Notes: a model not told the origin generated them from the sequence alone. Shown: positions 46,648 through 56,069, numbered from the stretch's first letter. The stretch is DNA of 64,000 nt from CALGLS01 sp965222105 (GCA_965222105.1 CBDCTQ010000054.1:76421-140420), one strand, 5' to 3'. Numbers and translations are program-made.

Positions 46648-47517
46648 ATGAAGAAAATAATACTTCTAATAAGTTTACTAATTATCCAGGTACAATATGC
46701 CAATGGACAATTACAGAATGGGGATTTTGAAGATGTAGTTGTAGATACAGATATAATTGGACAAAATTATTTAAGGCCATTGAACTGGAATTTTTATAAT
46801 GGATCAACAGGGACGGAGATTACAAATGACTCCTATAGTGGAGAATATGCAGTAAAACTGTGGAGTTGGTATTTTGGGCAAGAAAATATGAAATTTTACT
46901 ACGGGGAAGAATTTATGCAAGGAGTAGAGTTTGAGGAAAGGCCAAATAAATTAGTAGGATATTACAAATATGAGAATGTAAATATTGAAAATGGAATAGA
47001 AGATTCAGCAGTTGTTGAAATAGTTTTAACCAAATACGATGAATTTTCAAATAACCGAGATACTATATCATATACGACTAAAAACCTTGAAAGCACTAAT
47101 AATTATAGAGAGTTTGAAGTAGAACTGAATTATCAAAGCCAAAACATTCCAGATACCCTGAATATTAATTTCAAATCAAGCCTATTTGAATATGTGAATG
47201 TACCACAAGAAAGTAATTTTCTATATTTGGATAACTTAAAATTTACGAGCATAACAAATGTAATAAATCAAGAAAAAGAGATGGTAAAAATATTTCCTAA
47301 TCCAACAAAAAATAAACTATCAATGACATCTCAGTTTGAGGTTAAAGGTTTGAAAATTTACTCGATGGATGGGAAGTTATTGAAGAATTGGGAGAGCATA
47401 AAAAATGGAAGGATTCAAATAGACTTAAAAGAGTTTGAAAGTGGTGTATATTTGATTGAGTTATATAATAGTGAGAATAAAAAAGTGGTAAGGAAAAAAA
47501 TTGTGAAAATGAAATAA
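46648..47517 (+). CDS. Secreted protein with T9SS sorting domain
   Basis: 289 residues from the ATG at 46648, where the signal peptide begins (MKKIILLISLLIIQVQYANG). The body (about 25-205) resembles a jelly-roll of the PCMD/carbohydrate-binding kind (NGDFEDVVVDTDIIGQNYL, RPLNWNFYNG, SYSGEYAVKLWSW, NFLYLDNLKF). The C-terminus is a type A T9SS domain (KIFPNPTKNKL, KIYSMDGKLLKNW, FESGVYLIELYN). AT-rich, and sandwiched between two copies of the IS91 end, which suggests capture by that element. Confidence 0.85.
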   Translation: MKKIILLISLLIIQVQYANGQLQNGDFEDVVVDTDIIGQNYLRPLNWNFYNGSTGTEITNDSYSGEYAVKLWSWYFGQENMKFYYGEEFMQGVEFEERPNKLVGYYKYENVNIENGIEDSAVVEIVLTKYDEFSNNRDTISYTTKNLESTNNYREFEVELNYQSQNIPDTLNINFKSSLFEYVNVPQESNFLYLDNLKFTSITNVINQEKEMVKIFPNPTKNKLSMTSQFEVKGLKIYSMDGKLLKNWESIKNGRIQIDLKEFESGVYLIELYNSENKKVVRKKIVKMK

Positions 47518-47839
47518 AACCACACACAATAATAATTGTGTCGAAGACCGATTTTCAGCCGTTGTCCACCAGAGGTCGATAAATTGAATGAAGCGGGGCC
47601 AAAAGCGAGCCACCGCACCCTTATGGAGTTTGAAGTACGTGCTAATTCTCAAAAGAAAATTGAAAAAAGTAAAAACCAAGTAGTTGCTACAAGAAAAGGA
47701 CGTTTGAGCAGCGACCTTATCCTCTTTTTCGATGTTTTGCGATATTAAAAAACTGCGTTATCGCGTCATTTCGGGTGCAGATAGTACGGTTATAACAATA
47801 TAATCCCAGGCTGTTTGCTGACAGCAGATTATTTTATCT

Positions 47840-49049
47840 TTATTTTCTCTCGCCTGGCGTCAAATAAGCGGGCGGACTCTTGTTCGCCAGCCAAACATCT
47901 ATCGTATGTAGCTGTCCTTTTTCGCAGCAAGGGCAAGTTCTGTTTGGTAATCCGAACAGGCGAAGTTTGGCAAAGGCCTTCCGTTCAGCTTTGGAAAGGG
48001 GGCGGTGCCGCTTGTCGCGTAATGACTTTTTCGCCAGGGTCAGACTTTTCGTTTTTATCGAATTGGATAAAAAACCATAGTGACGGATTTTACGAAAACG
48101 GTTGGGGAGGATGTGCAAACAAAAACGCCGCAAAAAATCCTGGCCTTGTAAGGTCATTGTTTTATGCTTGGCGCCATTGTTGTAATCCTTGTAACGAAAA
48201 GTGACCTCTGTGTCTGTAACATTAATAATACGATGGTTGGTGATGGCTACCCGGTGACTATATCGGGCCAGGTAATTGACCACGTTTTTGGGTTTCGAAA
48301 AAGGTGGCTTGGTATAAGCGACCCATTCCAACTTGTACAGATGTTCTTTCCAATCATTGTAATCTTTTGCAAATGGAAAATCATCGGGCAAGGCGAGGGT
48401 GCCTCCTTCCAAAGCTATTCTCAAGTGCTTTAAGAAATAGGCTTTGTATACTTTGTTCATCGCCAAAATTGGGAACAAAAATTTCGGCCCGCCCCTTTTC
48501 GGGTTTTGCCAATTTCCATCTTCATCCAAGCCACCACTTGGCACGATACAATGCACATGTGGGTGGAGTTGGAGGTTTTGTCCCAGAGCCTGTCCCGAAG
48601 GATTTCGGGATATGTAAAACCATTGTTGCGGCGCTCTTTGCGCCAAGCCATTTGGGATCATTGGCGAATGTTTTGAGCACATGCCAAGCTGAGTTAAACA
48701 GCAAATCGTACATAAACCTCGGATTGTGGAGGCACAATCCGTTCAACTCATGTGGCAAGGTGAAGACCACATGAAAGTACGTGACAGGCAACAGTTCTTC
48801 CTCCCGTTGAATAACCCACATCTCCTTTTGTATTCCCTGGCACTTGGGGCAGTTCCGGTTTCTACAACTATTATAACTGATCTGTAACAATCCGCACGCA
48901 TCACAAACATCTACGTGTCCTCCCAGCGCTGCGGTGCGACATTGTTGCAGAGCCCCCAGTGTTCGTTGTTGGTGTACCGGAATCCGCTTTCTGAAATTGC
49001 CATCAAAAAATTGATCGATGACGTCTGCTAGTTCATACTTTGGCTTCAT
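47840..49049 (-). pseudogene. IS91-family transposase, frameshifted by a palindrome
   Basis: The first frame (start 49049) has the N-terminal zinc region (CDACGLLQISYNSCRNRNCP, KCQ) and YFHVVFTLPHELNGL. The second frame (stop 47840) has the HUH-type core (LQLHPHVHCIVPSGGL), the tyrosine region YLARYSHRVAITNHRI and the C-terminal zinc cluster (CPCCEKGQ). The join falls at the palindromic insertion 48588-48610, just after MVLH. Without it one continuous transposase of normal length would be read. Confidence 0.9.
48588..48610. repeat. Short palindromic insertion inside the IS91 transposase
   Basis: About 22 net bases containing TCCCGAAGGATTTCGGGA lie between the codons for MVLH and LGQNLQLHPH and change the frame by one. 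Confidence 0.82.
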
Positions 49050-51200
49050 GGCCGTGGAGCATCAAACATTCAAGGGGCGTTTTGATTTGTTTGAGAGGGA
49101 TGTGCGCATATTTTAGATAATGTAAAGTGGTTGTTATGTTTTGGTGTCCGAGCAGTCGTTGGAGCTGCGGCAGGTGTCCACCATTATTTAAAAAATGCAC
49201 AGCATAGCTATGTCGCAATGTATGACAGCTGATCTTTTTTTTGATACCGGATCGTTTGGCTATCTGCCGTACGATGTGTTGTAATCCACGAAGGGAAAGA
49301 GGTTTACCTTTTTCTTTGTATGATTCAAGCAAAGCACCTTTTGGGAAATACCCCAGCATTTGGATGTAACTTTTCAGTATGGTTCTGATGTGTTCGCCAT
49401 AGGGGACGACGCGTAGTAATCCCCCTTTTGTTTTTCGTAGGGTAATGGTGCGGTTGTTTTTGTCAAAATCTTGTAGCTGCAAGCGCAACAGTTCACCAGA
49501 ACGAAGCCCGGTATCGAAAAGCAACTGAACAATTAACAATTGTCTTACATCTCGGCATGCTGCGAAAAGTTGTTGGAGTTCCTGAGAGTTGAGTACTTCT
49601 GTGTTGTACTTAGCAATCCTGGGATTGGGAATGCCGACGACTAAGTCGAGTCGTTTGGCCACATGACGAAAATAATATTTGAGGCCGCACACCCGAAGGT
49701 TGAGAGAAGAGGAAGACAGTCGTCCGGAATCGCGAAGTGAAACGAGAAATTTTTTGAGTGCGTGACAAAATCGCTGCAATCAAGTTTACGCAGCGATCTT
49801 TGTCAAATTAACTTTTCTGTCTTTTTGAATTACAAAGTCCATAAATTCTTTAGTGTCGCCGTTGATTTTTACAGACCGAATGTCCAGCATATTCTGAGCT
49901 CCCTGTGATGTCCATCTCATTCCGCTTTGCTCCATTCTGTCTTTAACGAGGTGCTTGCAGGTTGACTCCACTATGGCTGAACTTATTGGATATCCTTTTT
50001 TCAAAAACCATTCATAATTCATTTTGTGCTTATGATTGCTAAAGTAGGTTATCGTCTTACTTAGTTGGTCTTTTTTGTTTTGAGTAAGATTGGTTTTATC
50101 CCGATTCAGCTTCAATTCATTTATTACCTGGTCTGTCTTTCCTTCCAGCAAATCCCTTAATATCGATTTTACCCACGGTCTTTTTTGTTTCGACTTTTCT
50201 CCAAATATGGCTGTTGCACAATCCCACACATATTCACTTACATGTACTATGTCTAACACGATGCCGTCGAACCTATCCGTTAAATCATATTCTTCCACAT
50301 AAGTTAGTATTTTATCCTCTAACCCTATGCCTGCATCAATTGGTATTATGAAGCGACTTTCGGGATTACTCATCCTGGCTTTTAAATCAATTATACCATA
50401 TTCAATTGCTTTTTCCTGGTCTGCTAAAAAGCCTCGGCGATGAATATTTTTGTACATCCTGTTGTCTGTTTGCTCTGGCTTTTTGTCCGTTTCTTTTTCG
50501 GATTGCTCTGATTTATCTGTCCCCATCAATCCTTTTATTATTGACTCGGAAGTCTTTTGTTGAGGCGTAAAACTCGCTGTAACTGAGACTGTTGCCATTT
50601 GTTTGACTCCTCGCTTTTCGCCGCGTGAAAGCCGCTCCTTGGGGTTATCTCTCTCCGATGAAACAGGCTTTTTCTTTGACACACCCTTACCATCAAAACT
50701 CGCCATAAAATGGGGGCCTTCTTCTTCATCCTGATAGCTGTTTAAATCATAAAATTCTTCAACATACTCGCCTAGCCGTTCTGTATTTCTTTCTGAAGAT
50801 TTTCCACTTAACTTCAAGCCCAACAACTCATTTAAAAGCCGCACACTCTCGCGGAAATTTGTTTCTGATGAGTTCTCCCCAACCAATTCCTGTATGTTAT
50901 AGGACCAATGTGTCCCCGATGGTAATTGCAATAATTCATCAACTGTAAAATAGACGCCTGTCTCCTTGCTCCAGTACCCCTGCCGAGCTATGTCTAGCTT
51001 CCCAAACAAACTCAAATATTTCCTCGACTTTTGTCCGATGCTTTTGCCATTATTATCGGCCACTTCATAATGGGACGATTCTTTGGTCTTTAATGCTATG
51101 ACATTTTTCAACACTGCCAACCCTAATTTCAGTAGCTGATCAAGTATTTCGTTTTCAATTTCGTGTAGTCCCATTTCTTTCTCACTGTAAGAGGAACTAA

Positions 51201-52517
51201 GGCTCTGCGTAAAAATAAGTGATACAGTAGGAGTCAAAAACAGCGTAATTTAGAGTAATGAAACGAGAAGAACAAATCGAATTAATTCGGAGCGAATTTA
51301 TGGATATAAAGCAAGTGTTGAATGAAAAAAGCATAAGATGGTGGTGTGCATCAAGAGCAAAGACGTATAACAAAGTTAATTTTAAAGGCGGAGTAAGTTT
51401 GGTAAGTGAAGCAACAGGAATTAGCCGCTCTAGAATCTATCGAGGTCTAAAAGAAATAGCGCTAGGAAACGCAGAAGACTCAACAACTGGTATAAGAAAA
51501 GATGGAGGAGGACGAAAAAAAAATAACGGAACATCAACCGAGCGTATTAGATAGTATAGACAAATTAGTATCCCCCTTAACAAGGGGAGACCCGGAAAAT
51601 CCGTTAAGATGGACTTGTAAAAGCACCTATAAATTACAAGAAGAACTAGATAAGCAAGGCTATCAGATAAGTCCAAGTACAGTTGGTAATTTACTAAAAG
51701 AATTAGGATATAGCCTACAAGCCCCAAGTAAAACAAAAGAAGGCGGAAGTCATAAAGACAGAGAAGCACAATTTAATCATATTAACGGTAAAGTATATGA
51801 GTTTCAAAAATTAGGTTATGCTGTAATATCAGTAGATGCTAAAAAGAAGGAAAATATAGGTAATTACACGAATAAAGGTCGAGAGTATCAACCTAAAGGT
51901 GAGCCTGAAAAAGTAAAAGTTTATGATTTTCCTGATAAGAAAAAAGGTAAAGTTACTCCTTATGGAATATATGATGTGGATAAAAATGAAGGCTTTGTAA
52001 ATGTAGGAATAAGTAGCGACACATCGGAGTTTGCTGTAAATTCTATTCGAAAGTGGTGGTATAAAAAAGGAGAGGTAATTTATAATGATTCGCCTTCGCT
52101 GTTAATTATAGCAGACGGAGGAGGCAGCAATGGAAGCAGAGTTAAATTATGGAAAATAGAATTGCAAAAACTGGCTAACGAACTACAAAAAGAAATTCAT
52201 GTTTGTCATTTTCCACCAGGAACGAGTAAGTGGAATAAAATAGAACACAAAATGTTCTGCTATATTTCTATGAACTGGCGAGGTAAGCCTTTAATCAGCA
52301 GGCAAGTTGTAGTCAATTTAATTGGCAATACCACTACTAAAACAGGCCTCAAAATTGATGCAGAGCTAGACGAAAATAATTACGAAAAAGGAATTAAAAT
52401 ATCTGATGAACAGCTAGCTGAGGTAAACTTGCATAAAGATGACTTTCAGGGAAATTGGAATTACATCATTAAGCCACAGAAAGCCAGTTAGTGTAGCGTT
52501 TATTTTTACGCAAGCCC
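51201..52517 (+). mobile_element. ISAzo13-family insertion sequence
   Basis: 1317 bp with imperfect inverted ends (GGCTCTGCGTAAAAATAA and GGGCTTGCGTAAAAATAA). It lies inside the ISKra4 transposase gene. A short target duplication is likely but the flanks have drifted, so ends may be off by two or three bases. Confidence 0.85.
51258..52491 (+). CDS. ISAzo13-family transposase, two overlapping frames
   Basis: Frame A (51258-51554) holds the N-terminal HTH (SLVSEATGISRSRIYRGLKE). Frame B (51502-52491) holds the DDE catalytic domain (YAVISVDAKKKENIGNY, LLIIADGGGSNGSRVKLWK, HFPPGTSKWNKIEHKMFCYI). The switch falls on an A9 run at 51515-51523 (GGGRKK to ITEHQPS), so full-length protein needs slippage by one A fewer or two more. 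Either programmed transcriptional slippage or a fresh indel. Confidence 0.85.
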
Positions 52518-52886
52518 TTAATTCCAATAAATTTTCAATTTCTTCTTCAATTTCATGTAATAATGTGTCTTTTTCCATATCTTGCTCTGGGTGTTTAAAG
52601 TGTTTGTTAATTGTTTTTATCACTTAAATTTACAAATTTCTTTAAACTCCCGTTTTTTTGTTCCGCTAATTTGTCACGCACTCAAATTTTTTTATCTCAT
52701 GGATGGAGCAGTCTTCGGGCAACTTGCCCATTTCCATGATGAGGTGCCGGACACCTCTGAGGTAATTGGTTTGAGTAGCTGGGGCATTGTTAGCCAGCGA
52801 CATGTGGTCTTGCATGGCTTGCAAAGCATTGTCAAAGACCTCATTACCTGTCGTTTTCCATTTTTTTTTGCATGATGTTTAATTTT

Positions 52887-53120
52887 CAATGGTTCGGTAG
52901 TTTTTTCATATGTAATTTGATTGTTTAAAAATGTGTAGTAGAATTCACTTTTCTAATTGACTGAAAATCAATTGTTTAAAATTTTGATGTAGTAGAACAT
53001 ATTTATGTTTTTATTTTATGAAAGTCTCTACATTGACCAGAGTTGAATAAAAATAAAACCGCAATTCATAACTAATTGACTATCAAGAGACCTACTACCT
53101 AAAATGTTACCGAACTATTG
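52887..53120. mobile_element. Possible second MITE-like element
   Basis: Inverted ends CAATGGTTCGGTA at 52887 and, reversed, CAATAGTTCGGTA at 53120, with AATTTT directly outside both ends (52881-52886 and 53121-53126). 234 bp, very AT-rich, non-coding, with two internal copies of a TGTAGTAGAA motif. Seen only once, so the element status is tentative. Confidence 0.5.
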
Positions 53121-53258
53121 AATTTTAATGGTTAAGTAATGGACAAAAGTTACGAAATTCCTTGGAGAATGTATAACTTTGAGAGGTGCCTTTTTTGATT
53201 CGGACGATAGAGGGAAAAAGTTGCGACGAAGGAGCTTTGTTCAATAAAGTGTATGTCG

Positions 53259-53891
53259 GTGCGACGTGAGAAGTCGCTTTATAATACTGTTAAACCATCG
53301 GAAGAACAACAATTTTACATGAGTTGTATATTAATGGATTTAACCTGATGTGCCCACCAGAGAGCTTGCCCCGGCGAATGTCGGGGTCGGCAGGCCACCA
53401 TCAGTTTCCTACTTCGGGGTGCGTCACTAGCAATGGTGGGGTGCTAAGCCCGAAGAACAACAAAGCTAAGTGACGACCGTGAGGTCAAAGCGAAAGCTGC
53501 TAGTCTTTTGCGGTAGGAGGAAGCGGAACGAATGGTATGTGAATCACTTTAAGCCTCGTTACCCCCACCAGAGAGCTTGCCCCGGCGAATGTCGGGGTCG
53601 GCAGGTTGGAGCGGCGGAAAAGACTAACTTTGTTTCCTGTTGTATGGGGAGCACAACCGCCGTAGTCAAAAACGACAAGGGATGAGCGAACGTTCCCGAA
53701 GGGTGAAGGTCTGGGAGACCTTCAAGTGAGTGAACCGGAACGGACGGGATGCTTTGTCAAGTTCGTTTACTCATGACACGTAGCTGCTTTCCGACATTCG
53801 TCGGAATGAAAATTCCCTCGGGGTAAAGGTGGACGCTAACCCATTCGGTATTAAAAGCGAAACACGGTAAGCCTGTATCGTTCTCCTTTTT
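53259..53891 (+). mobile_element. Group II intron, 5' fragment
   Basis: Starts GTGCGACGTGAGAAGTCGC and follows the 41608 copy through domain I up to CTCCTTTTT, where IS1 begins; domains II-VI are absent. It holds about 211 bp of domain I not in the other copy, bracketed by two copies (53353-53394 and 53563-53605) of a palindrome-bearing 40-bp unit beginning CCACCAGAGAGCTTGCCCCG. The sequence just before the splice site (AATAAAGTGTAT) resembles that before copy 1 (AATAAAGCGTAT), as expected for a conserved target. Confidence 0.82.
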
Positions 53892-53985
53892 GGTAGTTCT
53901 ACAGAAAGTGTTGATAAGCAAAAATTCCAAGAGAATGATTAAATTAGGGTTGTAAAAAATCTTAATTCATCAAAACTCTTGGAAC

Positions 53986-54213
53986 ATGATTATAAAAGTA
54001 CAAAGTTGTCCTAATTGCAATAGCATAAACATCGTTAAAAATGGTAAGACTACATATGGGGCTCAAAGGTGTTTGTGCCATGATTGTGGGAAAACTCGAG
54101 TCCTGAATCGGAAAAACACGCAAAATAATTCCGAATTGATACATAGATCCTTTCTGGAAAGGTTAAGCCTAAGTGGGATTAGTCGAATATTTAAAATTTC
54201 CTTTACAACTTAA
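53986..54213 (+). CDS. insA: IS1 InsA-like protein
   Basis: 75 residues with the zinc-finger CPNC-x16-CLCHDC pattern and a short HTH (SLSGISRIFKI). It overlaps the second frame by 41 bp; IS1 elements make the InsAB' transposase by frameshifting in this overlap. Confidence 0.85.
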   Translation: MIIKVQSCPNCNSINIVKNGKTTYGAQRCLCHDCGKTRVLNRKNTQNNSELIHRSFLERLSLSGISRIFKISFTT

Positions 54214-54699
54214 AAGTTCAGTAATGGCTGCAAAAACTGATGACGTGCTTGAATTCGATGAATTATGCTGTTTTGTAGGTTCAAAAGGCCAAAAACGTTG
54301 GCTTTGGGCGGCATTAAATAGAACCATCAGACAAATCGTGGCTTATGTTATTGGTGATCGAAGCAGTGAAACATTGAAGCGGTTAATTAGAAAAATTCCA
54401 GTGGAGTATTTGGCTTGTCTGAGCTACAGTGATTTATGGAAATCTTATCGAATGCTCTTATCGAAAGGAAACCATAAGTTAATTTGTAAGGATGCCAGAA
54501 AAACCAATCATATTGAAAGATGGTTCTGTACTTTGCGGCAACGACTAAGTCGATATGTTCAGAAGAGTTTGGCCTTTTCCAGATCAGATAAATTCCCTGC
54601 CTTTGCCTGCCTCCGGCAGGAAATCCGGCAGGCAGGCACCATTTAATGACAAAACTTTTCATTGTAGACTATAATGTGACAATCGCATCAACATTTTGA
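54173..54699 (+). pseudogene. IS1 InsB-like transposase, broken by a palindromic insertion
   Basis: DDE domain segments are present (DDVLEFDELCCFVGSKGQ, SYSDLWKSYRMLL, KTNHIERWFCTLRQRLSRYV). After SRSDKF a 41-bp GC-rich palindromic insertion shifts the frame and gives an early stop at 54646. Without it the gene ends with HHLMTKLFIVDYNVTIASTF at 54699, a normal IS1 C-terminus. Confidence 0.9.
54596..54636. repeat. Short palindromic insertion inside IS1 insB
   Basis: 41 bp built from CCTGCC and GGCAGG arms (CCTGCCTCCGGCAGG core) between the TTC and CAC codons of DKF/HH. Confidence 0.87.
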
Positions 54700-54710
54700 G
54701 TAGAACTACC

Positions 54711-54963
54711 GAAAGAAGTTAATATAGAAGTTAGCTCGAAACTGCTATATGACGAAAACAACCTGAAGGAGGATATCGGATTGCCCCGCAAGCTCAATCA
54801 TTTTAGTAGTGCTCGAAATAAGTTAATACGCATTATTTCTACATCTCAATAAACGATGCCAAAGACCATCTTATGTAGATGTTGTAACCCCTCTCAAATT
54901 CGAGCTTTACAGAATTTTGAAGAAAAAAGAGGAAAATTTTGAAATGTTTACCCATTGTTTATC
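54711..54963. other. Gap after IS1, no gene seen
   Basis: Short frames only. The sequence is neither intron nor recognisable IS, and may be the remains of a gene deleted next to IS1. Confidence 0.4.
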
Positions 54964-54972
54964 CCCCCTAAA

Positions 54973-55104
54973 CAGCGGTTCTCAATTTGAAAATCAATAT
55001 TTACGTTCTACACAGGGAACTTCGCGGTAGAGGGGCATCAGCACATCAATAATTAGCAAATCAGCAAATCAGCAAATTACTTAAATCTAAATTGAGAATT
55101 GCTG
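54973..55104. mobile_element. MITE-like non-coding element, copy 2
   Basis: 132 bp, the same as 846-969 apart from one extra 8-bp AATCAGCA unit. Perfect 9-bp target duplication CCCCCTAAA at 54964-54972 and 55105-55113. It is inserted in the T-tract end of the tRNA-Lys terminator. Confidence 0.93.
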
Positions 55105-55110
55105 CCCCCT

Positions 55111-55155
55111 AAAAATAAAAATGCGTAATTCATTGAAAATCAACAAATTACGCAC
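55111..55155 (-). terminator. Terminator of tRNA-Lys
   Basis: On the minus strand TGCGTAATT and AATTACGCA form a stem followed by TTTTTATTTTT. It starts 9 bp after the tRNA. Confidence 0.75.
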
Positions 55156-55163
55156 CATGCCTG

Positions 55164-55236
55164 TGACCTGGCCGGGGCTCGAACCCGGGACCCTTTGATT
55201 AAAAGTCAAATGCTCTACCAACTGAGCTACCAGGTC
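55164..55236 (-). tRNA. tRNA-Lys (anticodon TTT)
   Basis: 73-nt cloverleaf: acceptor GACCTGG/CCAGGTC, anticodon stem TTTGA/TCAAA around CTTTTAA (anticodon TTT), T-arm CCGGG-TTCGAGC-CCCGG. CCA is not encoded. The 3' end faces the accessory region, a common integration orientation, but I find no duplicated tRNA end on the far side. Confidence 0.97.
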
Positions 55237-55358
55237 GCCGTTATGGGTCTAAAACCTCATTTTCAGAGGCATTGTTCCCAAAAGCGGTGCAAATATAGGA
55301 CATTAACTGCTTTGGTAGGTTATTTCGGATCGTTTTTTATCAAAATTTATATTGGAAA

Positions 55359-56069
55359 CTATGGCGGTGGTGGCGCCGTTTGGACGTACTCCTCAAACAA
55401 GTCCAGGTTTTCATAATCTTTCAATACGTGTCGGACACCCTGGTCGGTCAGTACTGAAAAATCGCCCTTTAGGCGGAGACCGATAAACGGCAGCGACATG
55501 TTGCGGGTAGTCTCCACATCCCAAATCGCATCTCCCACATATACCACCCGGCCAATATTGCCGGTCGACTGTTTCGCTTTATCGATCGCTGCCTGAACAA
55601 TGGCTTCACGAGTGGGCTGCCCGTCCGCATAGCTGTCGTAAAGCGGCGCCGGATCGATGCCTACATGCGCCAGCTTCACCTGCGCAGGAGCTTCCCAACT
55701 CCCCGTAGCAATGCCCACTTCATACTGCTGCTTCGATCGCAAATACGGGATCACCGCACGGGCTCCCGGCACCGGCTCAAACGCTACCGGCTGGAGCTGG
55801 CGCTTTTGCCGCATCAGCACCACAAAAGCATCTTTAAAGCGGCCAACCTCCTCCTCCCCTGGCTTTCGCCCAAATTGTTTTTCAAAAACCGTTGTGAAAA
55901 TGGTATGATCCGTAACGTGCGGATACTCCCGCCAATCAATAGACGGAAGAGCAGTGTTATAAATCGAAACATAGGTCTCCGCAAAACAGCGGCTGTCTAT
56001 GCGGTTGGAGTTGAGCAGCGTACCGTCGATGTCGAAGATGACCAGGGTTTTGTTCATGTTTTTGTACAT
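55359..56069 (-). CDS. HAD-family hydrolase (phosphatase)
   Basis: 236 residues. Motif I VIFDIDGTLLNSN (nucleophile Asp near 13), motif II IATGSW, motif III Lys in AIDKAKQS, and motif IV VYVGDAIWDVETTRN. The cap lies between I and II. Resembles phosphoglycolate-phosphatase-like enzymes; substrate not deducible. Start at 56069 has AAAGG nine bases upstream; an ATG four codons later is the alternative. Confidence 0.88.
   Translation of the reverse strand: MYKNMNKTLVIFDIDGTLLNSNRIDSRCFAETYVSIYNTALPSIDWREYPHVTDHTIFTTVFEKQFGRKPGEEEVGRFKDAFVVLMRQKRQLQPVAFEPVPGARAVIPYLRSKQQYEVGIATGSWEAPAQVKLAHVGIDPAPLYDSYADGQPTREAIVQAAIDKAKQSTGNIGRVVYVGDAIWDVETTRNMSLPFIGLRLKGDFSVLTDQGVRHVLKDYENLDLFEEYVQTAPPPP

Larger units (their letters stand above)
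49786..52578 (-). pseudogene. ISKra4 transposase, split by ISAzo13
   Basis: The first about 20 codons are at 52578 downward (MEKDTLLHEIEEEIENLLEL); the rest resumes at about 51200 (SSSYSEKEMGLHEIENE) and runs to the stop at 49786. The residues of the main part match copy 1 with only a handful of changes. Inactive because of the insertion. Confidence 0.9.
49756..52683 (-). mobile_element. ISKra4-family insertion sequence, copy 2, carrying a nested ISAzo13
   Basis: Ends GAGTGCGTGACAAA and its inverse at 52670-52683; a perfect 9-bp target duplication AAATTTTTT at 49747-49755 and 52684-52692. Sequence is nearly identical to the intact copy at 26041. ISAzo13 (51201-52517) is inserted near the transposase N-terminus. 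Confidence 0.94.
47540..52873 (-). mobile_element. IS91-type element with companion tyrosine recombinase, interrupted by ISKra4
   Basis: Taken from the end shared with 45503 (GTCGAAGAC, 47540) to the recombinase start. On the minus strand it carries a tyrosine recombinase then an IS91 transposase, the two overlapping by 17 bp. ISKra4 (49756-52683) with ISAzo13 inside accounts for 2.9 kb. The outer boundary beyond 52873 is not determined. Confidence 0.7.
49033..52873 (-). pseudogene. Tyrosine recombinase of the IS91-type element, split by ISKra4
   Basis: The C-terminal part (49033-49755) has Box I TGLRSGELLRL, the Box II segment SCHTLRHSYAVHFLNNGG, HLPQLQRLLGHQNITTTLHY with the nucleophile Tyr, and ends KTPLECLMLHGHEAKV. 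The N-terminal SAM-like part lies at 52684-52868 in one frame (NEVFDNALQAMQDHM, TNYLRGVRHLIMEMGKL, CSIHEIKKF). Deleting ISKra4 and one copy of its 9-bp target duplication joins IKKF to LVSLRDSG exactly. The start region contains an A9 run (52861-52869) where one A too many separates the ATG at 52873 from the coding frame. Confidence 0.9.
53892..54710 (+). mobile_element. IS1-family insertion sequence
   Basis: 819 bp with perfect 11-bp inverted ends GGTAGTTCTAC. The flanks (CTCCTTTTT and GAAAGAAGT) are not direct repeats, and the intron breaks off exactly at its left end, which suggests an adjacent deletion after insertion. Confidence 0.9.

Noticed and set aside
55164..55236. tRNA-Lys as the attachment site of one large genomic island
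   Set aside because: The orientation fits, but I could not find a direct repeat of the tRNA 3' end at the other side near 34.9-36 kb.
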